Shown: positions 50,092 through 62,183, counted from the first letter of the stretch. The stretch: DNA of 64,000 nucleotides from Tenrec ecaudatus (GCF_050624435.1 NC_134539.1:120449525-120513524); one strand, 5' to 3'. Notes: generated by a model from the letters alone, not told the origin. A program made the numbers and translations.

Positions 50092-52335
50092 GATAGATAA
50101 TCTACAGAGTTCTCCAAAAACAGAAGAAGGGGAAAAAAAGAAATGAATCAATGTCATACAGCCTATCAACCAAACAAAGGGAAAGAACCATATGATCATC
50201 TTAATGGACATGGAAGATACATTTGATAAAATCTAACCTCTCTTCTTAAGGAAGCCCTAAAGAAAGCTGGAATCGAAGATGAATTTCTCGGTGTGATTTG
50301 ATACCTGTATCAAAAGCCAACAGCCAACATTATACTTCATGGAGAAAGAGCTTTCTTCTTGAAATCAGGAATAAGACACTCTTACTGCTTCTATTCAATA
50401 ATATACTAGAAGTCCTAGCCAGAACAATAAGTCAAGAAAAATAAATAAAAGCTCCTCAGCTTGGAAAAGAAAAAGTAATTTTCATATATCTTTATTATAT
50501 TCATGGGATTAGATGATCCTATGAACAGAAAGGTTCAAAGAGTCCACACACAAAAACTCCAGCAATTAATAGAGGAATTTCACAAAGCTGTGGAGTGCAA
50601 GGTCCACAAAGGAAAATCACTTGGGTTTGTGTGAGCGCCAGCGATGAGAAACCTGAGCGGAAATTAGGGGAACAGCTCCACCCACAATTGTGTCTGAGAG
50701 CATTAAATACCTAGGGAAAATTCTGGCTCCTATCATGTGAAGGATTTATATAATGAAAACTACAAAATACTGCTGAAAGAGATTATTGAAGTCTTAACTA
50801 AATAGAAGAATGTTCCATGCTCAGGAATTAGAATTAATATTGTCAAGATGTCAATACTAACCAAAGTGATCAATGGATTCCACACAAACCCCAATCAAAA
50901 TGCTAACAGCCTTCTTTACAGAAAAAGAAAAATCAATCCTCAACATTATATGGAATGACAAGAGGTCTAGAATAGCTAAAACAATGTTAAAAGAGAAGAG
51001 CAAAGTAGGAAGACTCACACTTATTGATTTTAAAACATACTATATAGCTACAGTAATCAAACAGCCTGGTACTGATTTAACAATAGACACATAGTCCAGT
51101 GGAATAGATTAAAGAGTCCAGAAATCACCCACACATCTACGGTCTACTGATTTTTTATAAAGGTGCTAAGTCCATTCTATGGGGGAAAATAGTCTTCAAA
51201 AAGTGGTACTGGAAAAATTGAATTTCTACATGGCAGAAAAGGAAACAGAACCCATGCCTTCACACTATAAACAAAACCAAATTAAAAATGATTTAAGGAC
51301 CTAAAGCGTCCTAAACAAAACCATAAAATTGATATAAGAACAATCAGGAACAACACCGTCAGGCTGAGCTTTCAACAATGGAATATCGAATATCATGACA
51401 AAAATGTAAACTGAAAAAGACAACATAAATAAATGTACAATTTTGTTCCTCAAAAGACTTCACCGGAAGAGTGAAAAGACTAGTTACTGACTTGGAAACC
51501 GTCTTCACACGCCATAGGCCCAATAAGAACACACACACGTGATGCACTGTCGCATGATGGAGCCCATTGGTGTGGTCCCTGGTCAATCTCTCCCTGAGGG
51601 TCTCCCCCTTTCGCTGGCCCTCTCCTCTACCTTTTGCCCATAGAGGCAGATAAAATCCACCATGAGATAGCATTTTCTCCATGGCATGGCTAAGAATTCT
51701 TTAAAACACTGGTAACAAGGATGTAGGGATAGTGGAGCCTTTACCCATTGCTGGTGGGAATGCAAAATGCTACAGCTATTGTGTTACACAATCTGATGGG
51801 TCCTCAAAAGACTAAAACAGACCAATCTAGGACCCAGCAATTCCATCCCCCTGAACACCCATCAGCAGAGGAATACTTGATGCGAGGACTGGCCTCTCCT
51901 CAGGAGGATGAAAGAAGAGGGATCAAAAGACACTTGGAAACAGTGAGCCCAGTGGTAACTAATGAACCCAGCAAGCCCTGAGACCAGACAAACTAGATGG
52001 TGTCACGCTGCCACCGCCACCTGCTCTGAAAGGGAACACCATAGAAGGCCCTGGATAGAACGGGAGGAAAGTGTGGCACAGACTCAACCTCATAAGGGAG
52101 GCGAGGAGTCGGTGGCCCCACAGGCCTGGAACGGACCTCAACCTGTGGCTCAATTTCAGCCAAACAAGTTCTAAAAGCTAAGGAACAAAGGAAGGATGGA
52201 AACGGGAACGGACAGAGGCATGGGATACGTGATGGTGCGATCAGTGCGATGAAGCAAAATGCATACCGATTGCTCAATGTGAAACAGGCCATCTGCTCCA
52301 TAAACCCAATTCACTATAAAAAGTTTTCTTAAGAA

Positions 52336-52968
52336 AAGAATCAATGTGAATGAGGGGGAGTGCAGAGCGGAGACCCAGAGCCCATCTGTAGACAACTGGA
52401 CATCCCCTTATAGGGGGTCACAAGGACGAGGAGAGCCAGTCAGGGTGCAGTGTAACAATGATGAAACATATAACTTCCCTCTAGTTCTTTAATGCTTCCC
52501 ACCTCCCACCCCCTATTGTCATGACCCAAATTCTATCTTACAAATCCCACTAGATCAGAGCATGTACACTGGTACAGATAAGAGTTGGAAACACAGGGAA
52601 TCCAGGACAGATAAACCCCTCAGGACCAATAATGAGAGTAGAGATACTAAAAGTGGAAGGGGAAGGTGGGGGAGAAAGGGGAACCTAACACAATGGTCTA
52701 CTTACAACCCCCTCCCTGGGGAATGGACAACAGAAAAAGTGGGTGAAGGGAGACATCAGTCCATGTAAGACATGAAAAAAAATAATAACAATGTATAAAT
52801 TATCAAGAGGGAGGGAGGGGAAAAATGAGAAGCTGATACCAAGGGCTCAAGTAGAAAGAAAATGTTTTGAGAATGATGATGACAACAAGTATACAAATGT
52901 GCTTTCACAATGGAAGGATGTATGGATTGTGATAAGAGTTGTATGAGCCCCCAATAAAATGATTTAAA
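52336..52968 (+). mobile_element. L1 3' UTR tail
   Basis: 'gaatgagggggagtgcagag', 'gcccatctgtagacaactgg', 'agggtgcagtgtaacaatga', 'ttaatgcttcccacctccc', 'gagcatgtacactggtacag', 'cccccaataaaatgattta'. 5'-truncated just past the tandem-unit region. Confidence 0.93.
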
Positions 52969-52974
52969 AAGAAA

Positions 52975-53105
52975 GGGGACAAAAGTGTTGAAAAGCAAGG
53001 ATGTTACTTTGAGGACCAAGGTGTACCTGACTCAAGCCATGGTATTTTCACTTGTTCTATAAGCATGTGAAAGTTGGACATTGAGTAAAGAGACTAAAGA
53101 GAATG
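52975..53105 (+). mobile_element. BovB-type RTE LINE fragment
   Basis: 'aagcaaggatgttactttga', 'ggaccaaggtgtacctgact', 'caagccatggtattttcac', 'gtgaaagttggacattgagt' encode the RTE signature 'KVYLTQAMVFS' and 'ACESWTLSK' with a stop between them. Sense-strand counterpart of the 31.1 kb copy. Flanked on both sides by L1 tails. Confidence 0.85.
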
Positions 53106-53222
53106 AAAAAAGCAAATGTTCTGAGAATGATGGTGGCAACCCATTTACAAATGTGCTTGACACAATGGATGGATGGATGGTGTAAGAGCTGTACGAGCCC
53201 CCCCAAAAATGATTTTTAAAAA
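53106..53222 (+). mobile_element. very short L1 3' tail
   Basis: 'gcaaatgttctgagaatgat', 'acaaatgtgcttgacacaat', 'gctgtacgagcccccccaaa', then an A-rich end. Only about 115 nt copied. Confidence 0.85.
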
Positions 53223-53321
53223 AGAAAGGAAAACATAACAGATGAATGAATAAGCCAAGTGTATGACGTGGAGGCACTGGAAGACCAGCCAGTGGAAGGA
53301 ATGAAGTCTGAAGACGTTAAT

Positions 53322-53485
53322 CCCCAAATTCAAGCCTGCTGCCATGGGGTTCATTCCCACGCAGAGCACCCCGTGCAGGGTGCCAAGTCTACACGTCTGT
53401 AGCACAGCAGACAGCCTCATCTTTGTGATGGGGAGCACTGACCTTGACCTTGACCTTGACCTGGCAGCACCACCAGATGATGCTG
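53322..53485 (-). repeat. AfroSINE (reverse) with expanded TTGACC
   Basis: 'ctgctgccatggggttcatt', 'gcagacagcctcatctttgt', then 'actgaccttgaccttgacc' where the normal SINE 'gacctt' has become a three- to four-fold hexamer repeat. Confidence 0.75.
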
Positions 53486-53514
53486 AGAGGAAAAGTTAGT
53501 CACAAAAGGACAAA

Positions 53515-55140
53515 GAGGTCCACCTAGACAAGATAGGCTGGACAAATAATGAGAGAAGAAAACAACAGGACCAACGGTCCTGGAGGGACATGAGAGCGTG
53601 GGAGGTAGGGGAAGGGAGGAGGTGTCGCCCAACACAGGGACAAGGGAACAGCGAGTGGTTCAAAACCAGAGGAGGGAGGGGAGGGGAAGGGAGGACTGGT
53701 AGGGAGTGACCAAGAGCAAGGTAACTGAGAGGAATTACTGAAACCAGAATGAAGGCTAAACATGGTAATGGGTCGGGAGGAAAGCAAAAGGAAATAGAGG
53801 AAAGGAGTAGGAGGCAAAGTGCATACAGAGAAGCCTAAATACAGACATGTACATATGTAAATATATTTATGATTATGGGGGCAATAGATTTGTATGCATA
53901 CATTTATAGGTTCAGTAGTAGGGTAGCAGATGGACATTGGGCCTCCTCATGCATAATCCCCCAATACAATAGCACCTTACCCTGCTAAACAGTCATTGCA
54001 GGATACCCATCTTCCCGACAGGATCACTGAAGACAGACGTGTGTGTAAGCAAATGTGGTGAAGAAAGCTGATGGTGCCCAGCTATCAAAAAGATATAGCG
54101 TCTGGGGTCTTAAAGGCTTGAAGGCAAATAAGCGGCCATCTAGCTCAGAAGCAACAAAGCCCACAGAGAAGAAGCACACAGCCTAAGCGAATACAAGGTG
54201 TTGAATGGACCATGTAGCAGATACAAAGGAACAAAAACAATCATTGTGTGATCACCTTCCTCACATAATCGCTGAAGACGAAAGTGTGCATAAGCAAGTG
54301 TGGTGAAGAAGGCTGATGGTGCCCAGCTACTGAGAGATATAGCATCTGGGGACTGAAAGGCTTGAAAGCAAACAAGCGGCCATCTAGCCCAGAAGCAACT
54401 GAGCCCACACAGAAGCAGCACACCAACATAGGTGACCGTGAAGGACAGAGGAGACCAGGTCTCCAACAACAAAGGTGGGTGGTGGTGAGAATCACATCAC
54501 CGTGAAAGAGGGGGAGTGCGTGAGGGGGACCCAATGCCCATCTGTAGACAGCTGGACACCCCTTCCAGAGGAGTAATGTGGAGGAGATGGGCCACTCAGG
54601 GTTCAGTGTAGCAACAATGAAACTCAAAACCTTCCTCTAGTTCCTGAACGCTTCCTCCCCTCCCAATCATCATGACCCCAATTCTACCTTGCCTTGCAGA
54701 CCTGGTTATACCAGAGGATGTACAGCGGTGCAGTGGGGATCTGGAGGCACAGGGAATCTAGGACAGACGAACCCCTCAACACCAGCGGTGGGAGTGGCGA
54801 CACCAGGAGGGAAGGGGGTGTAGAAAGGGAGAACCGATCTCAGAGATATATGTGTAACCTCCTCTCTGGGAGATGGGCAATGGGGAGGCGGGTGAGGGGA
54901 GATGCCGGGGAGTGTAGGATAAGATATAATAATTATTTATAAACTATCAAGGGACCAGGGGTGGGATCGGGGAGGGAGGGGGATGGGGAGAAAAAAGGGA
55001 AACCGAGCTGATTCCAGGAACCCAAGTGGAAGGTGAATTATGAGAATGACGAGTGCAACGAATGTATAAGGGTGCTTTGCTCAATTGATGTATGTACAGA
55101 CTGTGATAAGAGCCTTATGAGCCCCAATAAAAAGATTAAA
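53515..55140 (+). mobile_element. L1 3' UTR copy, double-unit form
   Basis: It begins 'aggtccacctagacaagata', runs through 'ggaggaaagcaaaaggaaat' and 'gacatgtacatatgtaaata', and has tandem units at about 54010-54238 and 54250-54480. It then carries the usual terminal third and ends 'gagccccaataaaaagatta' with an A-rich tail. 1.6 kb, noncoding. Confidence 0.93.
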
Positions 55141-55194
55141 AAATAAATAAAATTAAAAAATTAAAATTCAACAACTTCTAAAAAAAAAAAGGAC

Positions 55195-55827
55195 AAAGAG
55201 TGTATGACCTTGCTTTGATAAAATGACAAGAAATGACAAATATAGGGAGACCAAAGTTCATTAGTGATTATCAGGGAGGAATGGGGAGAAGGGGGATTGA
55301 GGTGATGGAAAAATCTAATGGATTAAAGGTAGCAATGATTATCAATGCTGTCAATAAGGTTAAAAAGCTGAACTGCCAAAAGTTGTGTGACGGACATATT
55401 CCTATAACAATGACAGAAAGAAAAAAAGTAGCTGCCGAGGCTGTTCACGTACAAGCAACCACCATGGGCCTTGCCTTGGTTTGGAGGGGGAGGGTCGGGA
55501 TTTCCTGCGACACCCCCGCTAACTGGCTGACTAATGTGTTTGTGCTTCTGCGCTGTGCTACCTTGCTGTGTGGTGCCTGGGGTCTTAAAACTTGCAAGAG
55601 ACTGTACAAGGCACAACAAGGTACCTGGAGATTTTCTAGAAGAATTTTCATCCAAAGGGGAGGGGGGATAAGTGCAGAATAGAATTTCAAAGGCTCACGA
55701 CTAGTACTATTGTCCTAAGAGCATCTTTAAACTTCAAACTAAAAATACACCCTGAAGTCATCTTCAAACCAAACCATAGTGTACTTTGATTAGTAGAAAT
55801 GTTCTGCCTTGAGCCTGGTGCCCTTTC
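55195..55827 (+). mobile_element. older afrotherian-type retrotransposon, part 1
   Basis: 'gaactgccaaaagttgtgtg', 'gcctggggtcttaaaacttg', 'gagattttctagaagaattt', 'catccaaaggggaggg', 'atcttcaaaccaaaccatag', 'aatgttctgccttgagcct'. I recall this order from afrotherian genomes. It continues after the inserted L1 tail at 56681 ('aagaactatctat'). Confidence 0.6.
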
Positions 55828-56668
55828 TTTTTTTTTTTTAATAATTTTATTAGGGGCTCATAAAACTCCTATCACAATCCATACATACATCAATTGTATA
55901 AAGCACATTTTGTACATTCATTGCCCTCATCATTCTCAAAACATTTGCTCTCCACTTAAGCCCCTGGCATCAACTCCTCATTGGTCCCCCTTCCTTCCCA
56001 CTCCCCCCTCCCTCATGAACCCTTGATAATTTATAAATTATTATTTTATCATGTCTTACACTGTCCAGTGTCTCTTTTCACCCACTTTCCTGTTGCCCAT
56101 CTGCCAGGGAGGAGGTTATATGTAGATCCCTGTAATTGGTTCCCCCTTTCCAACCCACCCTTCCTCTATGCTCCCAGTATCGCCACTCCCACCACTGGTC
56201 CTGAAGGGATCATCTGCCCTGGATTCCCTGTGTTTTGAGTTCCTATCTGTACCAGTGTACATCCTCTCTGGTCTAGCCAGATTTATAAGGTAGAATTGGG
56301 ATCATGATAGTGGGGGGAAGCATTTAGGAACTAGAGGAAAGTTGTATGTTTCATCGTTGCTACACCCTGACTCATCTCCCCGAGACCCTTCCATAAAGAG
56401 ATGTCCAATTGCCTACAGATGGGCTTTGGGTCTCCACCCTACACTCCCCCTCATTCACAATGATATGATTTTTGTTCTGATGATGCCTGATACCTGATCC
56501 CTTCAACACCATGTGATCTCACAGGCTGGTATGCTTCTTCCATGTGGGCTTTTTTGCTTCCGAGCTACATGGCCGCTTATTTACCTTCAAGCCTTTAAGA
56601 CCCCAGATGCTCTATCTTTTGATAGCCGGGCACCATCAGCTTTCTTCACCACCTTTGCTTATGCAGCA
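55828..56668 (-). mobile_element. L1 3' UTR tail (reverse) with target-site duplication
   Basis: A poly(T) start, 'aataattttattaggggctc', 'catcaactcctcattggtcc', 'gggctttgggtctccaccct', 'gcctttaagaccccagatgc', ending 'cttcaccacctttgcttatg'. Direct repeats gcctggtgccctttc (55813-55827) and gcatggtgccctttc (56666-56680) match at 14 of 15 bases. Removing the insert and one repeat restores the older element. Confidence 0.93.
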
Positions 56669-56692
56669 TGGTGCCCTTTCAAGAACTATCTA

Positions 56693-56983
56693 TGCCCCCC
56701 CATCCCCACTCACGTTAGAATAATCAACTGTTTCACATCAGAAGAGTAGAGCTTACCTGAGGAAAAGCTCAGGAGGTTAGAGAGAAGGACGGATGGAAGA
56801 AGACCCACACAGGGAGAGAGTGGGCTCAGGTATGGTACCTTGAGGGGATGGCAAGGGCTGAGCCAAAACAAATGTGTTAAGAATTTTTTTTTAAATGTGT
56901 AGGAATGGTTAGAGGTAAAACTGATAAGCTGCTCTGTAAACCTTCACCTAATTCACAAAACATTTACTTAAAATTAAAAAAAA
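56693..56983 (+). mobile_element. L1 3' tail of the older type, nested
   Basis: 'gataagctgctctgtaaacc', 'ttcacctaattcacaaaaca' and a poly(A)-rich end at 56965-56980 match the older L1 terminus seen at 22500. It sits between 'aagaactatctat' and 'acgggaacaaattggcaac' of the host repeat. Confidence 0.55.
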
Positions 56984-57205
56984 CTTATACGGGAACAAAT
57001 TGGCAACACCACGGAAGATGCATAGGAAACCTGTGGGCAGTGAGTGCGGGTGAATGAGGAGCAAGTCAGGAAAGGAAGCGGAGGACAGTGGCATCCCTCA
57101 AAGAATGTGTGTCATCAGTGTCACCAGATTGGACATGGAGAAATGGTTGAGTTGGTGCCTGTTTGGCTGCGTCTGCTCTCGGCAACAACAAGATAAATAA
57201 AATTT
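56984..57205 (+). mobile_element. older afrotherian-type retrotransposon, part 2 (terminus)
   Basis: 'acgggaacaaattggcaaca', 'gatgcataggaaacctgtgg', 'ctcaaagaatgtgtgtcatc', 'gttgagttggtgcctgtttg', 'caacaacaagataaataaa'. Same end as 45190-45315. Confidence 0.6.
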
Positions 57206-57474
57206 ATCTTTTGTCTCAGTCTCAGGGTCTGGAGCCCCCTCCTTTACATTTGCTCACTTCCCTGGGCTGGAGGAAAGCAGCCTCTTGGCGGTGCCCTGCT
57301 GCGTCCCCAGTTCTGCCACCTGGAGGCCCTTGTCCAGCCATCCCTTCCACCAGCCCCCCCCCCCCACCTGCTTCCACCTGGGAAGGCCAGGGCCACCTGA
57401 GAAGCCCAGTGTTAACACTTCTTAGCCTGCACCCAGGTGCTGACATACACTGTCCTGCAAGGAGAGTGTGCTGC

Positions 57475-57600
57475 TTGTTGGGCTGATAGCAACCCTGTGT
57501 CAAAGAGCAGAGCTGCCCCTGGGGTTGCTGGGTGGTAATCTTTAGCTGAGCAGATCAAGCAGATCAGGTCACAGGATCTTTGCCCGCTGGCTCTCCGAGG
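57475..57600 (-). repeat. AfroSINE (reverse), diverged
   Basis: 'gctgatagcaaccctgtgtc', 'aaagagcagagctgcccctg', 'gggttgctgggtggtaatct', 'ctttgcccgctggctctcc'. Confidence 0.65.
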
Positions 57601-58490
57601 ACAGAAACTGTCCCATGAGGCCTTTCGTGTAAGCCACCATCAAGGAGCTGAGAAACCCTCCGGGGTGGGGGCGGTGGTGTGTCCTTGTCCCGGAGGCCCA
57701 GTTAACTGCCCGCGTGGCCTGGGTTCACACAGGTAGGTGTCTGATGAAGGTTGCCTGCTGGGCTCGGCCGCCAGCTAGGAGGAGCTGGAACTCAGGGCAC
57801 TCCGACCCGGTTTTCCCCTCTGCCTCCTGCTGTTCCCGCTTCCTGCAGGAGGGAAAGGTTAGCATGGCCGCCACTGCCACCAGTCTGGCCTGCCCCAGAT
57901 GGGCGCCTCCTCTGCTGCCTTCTGTCGCTGAGCCCTGCAGGCGGGTGGGGGGTGGGGAGGGGTGTGCTCCCCTCCTCAGAGGGCTGGTGGGCTGGGCAGG
58001 TAAGCTGGGCACTGACAGGGGGCCATTACTATGCAGGCAAACATTCGGAGCCAGGAGGTCCAGAAGTGCAAAGCTCAGGCTGGGAGAATGTGGGTATTTT
58101 TTTTCTCCTGGGTTGATTTGCTGCTTGGCAGCAGGTCTGGTGGAGGAGAGGGTAGGTGGGGAGAGGGTTCTCAGATAACTGCCCAGGGAGCCATGGGGCC
58201 GATATGTGACCTGAGCTCGGGTGGCCTAGGGAGAGATGGAGCCAAAGTGCTCCATCTGGGATCCACACACACCAAACCACTGGAATGACCCCGCCCAGCC
58301 TCTGTGGGATGCACTTGCAAGGCCCTTGCCCAGGTTTCACAGAAGGGGGTGGCCAGGCAGGTGCTGCAATCCCATTTCTCAGGAGTGAAATCCAAGGTGA
58401 AGGATTTTCTCAGGGCCACGTTCTCTGAAGCACAGATCTGGGCCCCGGCCACGCACATTTAGCAGATGGTGCTGATGTCACAAGACTCCT
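57601..58490. other. unique GC-rich sequence
   Basis: Open frames of 95-154 codons on both strands (57714-58178 on +) have no family motifs or splice context. No repeat identified. Confidence 0.45.
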
Positions 58491-58491
58491 G

Positions 58492-58705
58492 AGATATATT
58501 TAGATGTTAAGTGTTAAGATAGACAGACTTTGGGCATCTACTCAAGGCCTCCCTAAAACACAGGAACACCTTGCTCTGACAACCTGGCACTCCTTGATGC
58601 TCACCTTTCTGACACGATATCTGAAGACAAAATGGGTACATAAGCAACTGTGGTAAAGACAGTGGATGGTGCCCGGCTATCAATAGTTATAGCATCTGGG
58701 GTCTT
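58492..58705 (+). mobile_element. L1 3' UTR copy, outer element, part 1
   Basis: 'ctgacaacctggcactcctt', 'gacacgatatctgaagacaa', 'atggtgcccggctatcaata', 'atagcatctggggtc'. It is split by a reverse-oriented copy and resumes at 60635 ('tctgggatcttaaaggtttg'). Confidence 0.88.
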
Positions 58706-60634
58706 TTTAAAATCATTTTATTAGAGGTACATGCAACTCTTATCACAATCCATACATCCATCTATTTTGTCAAGCACATTTGTACATTTGTTGCCATCAT
58801 CATTCTCAAAACATTTTCTTTCTATTTGAGCCCTTGGTATCAGCTTCTCATTTTTTCCCTTCCCTTCCCTTCCCTACTCTCCTTCCCTCATGAACCCTTG
58901 ATAATTTATAAATTATTATTATTTTGTCATGTCTTACATTGTCCAATGTCTCCTTTCACCCACTTTTCTGTAGTCCATCCCCCTTAGAGAGGGTTATATG
59001 TAGATCATTGTGATCAGTTCTACCTTTTCACCTTGCTCTTACCCTCCTGGTATAGCTACTCTCAATATTGGCCCTGAGTTTCCAGCTCCTATCTGTACCA
59101 GTGTACATCCTTTGATGTAGCCAGATTTGTAACATAGAATTGTTACATCATAGTGGTAGGGAGGAAGCATTAATGAACTAGAGGAAAGTTGTATGTTTTA
59201 TCGGTGTTATACTGCACTCTGACTGGCTTGTCTCCTTCCCCCCAACCCTTCTGTAAGAGGATGTCCAGTTGCCTACAGATGGGCTTTGGGTCACCACTCT
59301 ACACTCCCCCTCATTCACAATGATATGATTTTTTGTTCTTTGATACCTGATCCCTGATCCCTTCAACACCTCGTGATCACACAGGCTGGTGTGCTTCTTC
59401 CATGTGGGCTTTGTTGATTCTCCGCTAGATGGTTGCTTGTTTATCTTCAAGCCTTTAAGACCCCAGATGCTCTATCTTTTGATAGCTGGGCACCATCAGC
59501 TTTCTTCACCCCTTTGCTTATGCACCCACTTTGTCTTCAGCAATCGTGTCAGAAGGTGAGCATCATGGAATGCCAGGTTAATAGAACAGTGTTCTTGCAT
59601 TGAGGGAGTACTTAAGTGGAGACCTAATGTCCATCTGCTACCTTGATACTAAATCTGTAAAAATATGCACATAGATGTATTTCCCCATTGTCATATATAA
59701 ATAGATTTACATTTACACATGCCTGTATTTAGACCTCTATAAATGCTCTTTGCCTCCTTGTTCTTTCCTCTATTCCCTTTTACTTTCCTCTTGTCTCACT
59801 ATCATGCTCAGCCTTCATTTGGGTTTCAGTAATTCCTCTCAGTTACACTGCCCTTGATCACGCCCTACCAGGCCTCCTACACCCTCTTCATCCATTTGGG
59901 ATCACTTGTTGTTCCCCTGTCCCTGGGTTTGTTAACTCCCACTTCCTTTTCCCTGCCTCCCCATCTCCCTTGTCCCCCCAGAACCATTGATCCCATTGTT
60001 TTCTCCTCCATATTGTTTATCCTGCCTATCTTATCTAGATAGACCTGCAGAGATAATGCACAAAAAACAAGACAGAGCAAAAGAAAACAAAACAACAAAA
60101 GAAAACACAACAAATGATCAAAAAAAGAAAAGCCTGTAAATAGTTCAAGATCTGTTTGTTGACCTTTGGGAGTGTTTTCTGGTGGAGTCTGATAGGGTGC
60201 CACACCCTGGCCCCACAGTCTATTTTTGGTGTTACCCGGGGACTTGGTTGCTCTGTTCCCCTTGGTGTTCTGTTGCACACCTTTGGTGCTTCCCCTCCGT
60301 GGGGTGGGGTCAGATTGGGTGTAATTCCCACACTGTGTCTCCAGTGTTGTCACCTGTAGGACTATGAGTCAATGAGGGACGTCATGTCTTGCAGTGGGGG
60401 TGGTCCTCTCTGTGCTTTGGCTGCTCTGAGTGGGAATATCATCCTCAGGGTTTGGTGGGATGTGCTCCACTTTCTCTTCCTCTCCCTTCATATCCTCCTG
60501 TGTGCTCTGATCAGCCATGTCCCTCTCCCTGAACTGTAGCTTCAGTGCTGTCCTCTGACATGAATTCTTTTGTGGGGTAGGCGGGGGGGGGGGGCTGTCC
60601 ACATAGTTGGGATTGGGGAGCCAGCTCCTCAGTG
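58706..60634 (-). mobile_element. L1 3' UTR copy (reverse), about 1.93 kb, nested
   Basis: 3' end 'aaaatcattttattagaggt', a single tandem unit at about 59330-59560, 'cttgtctcactatcatgctc' and the T-rich/A-rich stretch at 60058-60130. The 5' end falls at 'cacatagttgggattgggga', equivalent to about 11190 in the 9.8-kb L1. Short direct repeats tctggggtctt (58695-58705) and tctgggatctt (60635-60645) flank it. The longest 3' UTR in the window after the 9.8-kb L1. Confidence 0.92.
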
Positions 60635-61366
60635 TCTGGGATCTTAAAGGTTTGAAGTCAAACAAGCGGCCATCTAGCTCAGAAGCAACAAAGCCCATAT
60701 GGCAGAAGCACACCAGCCTGTGTGATCATGAGGTATCAATAGGATCATGTATCAGGTATCAAAAGATCCAAAGCAAACAACTATATTGAAGCAAACAAGG
60801 CGGGTTGGTGTTGAGACCCAAAGCCCGTCTGTAGACAAATGGATATCCAACACATACACACAGAAGGGGTATAGGGAAAGGATGATTCAACCAAGTTGTA
60901 GTATAGCACTGACAAATCACACATCATTCTCCTAATTCCTGAATACCCCCCCACCCCCACTACCCTGACCCAGTTCTATCTTAGACCAGAGAACACACAT
61001 TGGTACAGATAAGAGCTCTTGACATATGGAATTCAGGAAAGATAAACCCCTCAGGGAAGGATAGGGGTAAGAAAGGGGGAACCCATCACAAGGTTGGATA
61101 TATAGCCCCCCCAAAGGGGACAAGTAACAGAAATATGGGTGAAGGGAGACAACGGACAGTATGATATGAAATAATAATAATAACAATATATAATTAATTG
61201 AGGATTCCGGAGGATGGGAGGGTGGGGGAGGGAGGGGAAAAGAGAAGGGCTCAAGTAGAAAATGTTTTGGAAATGATGATGGCAACGTGTGTATAAATGT
61301 GCTTGATACAATTGATGTATGGAATGTTATTAGAGTTGTAAGAGCCCCCAATAAAATGACTTAAAA
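60635..61366 (+). mobile_element. L1 3' UTR copy, outer element, part 2
   Basis: 'gtcaaacaagcggccatcta', 'aagcccgtctgtagacaaat', 'gagaacacacattggtacag', 'aataataataacaatatata', 'agagcccccaataaaatgac', A-rich end. Single-unit form. Confidence 0.92.
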
Positions 61367-61539
61367 AAATAAAAGAGTCTCGTGAGAATGAGGCTGCTAA
61401 TATTCCCACTGTACAGAGCTTAGTCTGTTGGCTCAGGCTGCAACCAACCTGACTTCACTCACTCACACCTCCTCCTCCCACTCGGCTCCTCCAGAGGGAA
61501 GAATCGACCCTTCAGAGGGCAGAACCCCCCTTTGTCTGC

Positions 61540-61620
61540 ACCCCTGGCTTCTCTGGACCTGAAACAGTGCCCAGTCCACATTAGGTGCTCAATTAACATT
61601 TGTGGAATTGGCGATTCAAC
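61540..61620 (+). repeat. MIR/L2 3' end
   Basis: 'gaaacagtgcccagtccaca' and 'ttaggtgctcaattaacatt' correspond to 'cagtgcctggcacatagtaggtgctcaata'. Confidence 0.65.
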
Positions 61621-62183
61621 TATTCAACTGTGGGTTGAGTAAGGCCATGCCCAGTGCCCTCCCTTGATGTACCCCACCCCCCAGATCTTCCTGCCCATCT
61701 CTCCAAAAAGCCTCCAGGTCCCCCACCAGCCATCCCACCCCTTCCCTCCAGCAGTTCAGGGGGCTGGAAAATCAATTTACCACCTCACTTGCTCCCCATA
61801 CCTACCAGCAGGCAGGGATTTAGGCTTTGTCTCCATGACTAGCTGCCTCAGTTTCCCCACTGTGCCAGATATGAGGGGAAAGGTAATTGGAAAAGAGATC
61901 CTGGGGAAAACCTGCCCCTGTATTCCTTTTCCTTCAAGGAAGCTCTAGGGGTTACCTTTCTCTCTAAATCCCCCAGAGGCCCAGACACATGGGGAGCGGG
62001 CTGCCAGGGGCCAGATTCCAGACAGATACATAGACGATCGAGCCTGGCCCCACAATGTGTGTCTCCACCGTGAACTTGCTCTGTTCTCTGAGTTTTCTTT
62101 TTTGAGATTGCGCAGGGTTCAGGGACCTTTCAAGGATGGTCTCCTATAGGGGAGGTTCTGGAGGTCCTTTTAAGGTGCTGCAT
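61621..62183. other. unique sequence, possible MIR scrap
   Basis: 'gactagctgcctcagtttcc' near 61838 is MIR-like. Nothing else recognised. Confidence 0.45.

Larger units (their letters stand above)
49755..52335 (+). mobile_element. older L1, ORF2 C-terminal half and 3' UTR, decayed
   Basis: 'caacagcaaatcaaagcgtg' and 'aagtaggatttattccagga' begin in the RT region. Then 'ccaacagccaacattatact', 'cccaatcaaaatgctaacag', 'aatggattccacacaaaccc', 'cagtaatcaaacagcctggt' and 'ctaggacccagcaattccat' mark the ORF2 body to its C-terminal part. From about 51870 it has an L1 3' UTR ('aaactagatggtgtcacgct', 'caatttcagccaaacaagtt'). Many stops and frameshifts. It lacks the 5' half. A short foreign piece sits at about 49862-49945 and a GATA microsatellite at 50041. 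Confidence 0.85.

Noticed and set aside
49755-52335. Endogenous retrovirus
   Set aside because: The order and motifs are those of L1 ORF2 and its 3' UTR. No LTRs, gag/protease or env patterns were seen anywhere in the window.
58492-61366. Long unrelated noncoding RNA gene
   Set aside because: All of it is explained by two nested L1 3' UTR copies.
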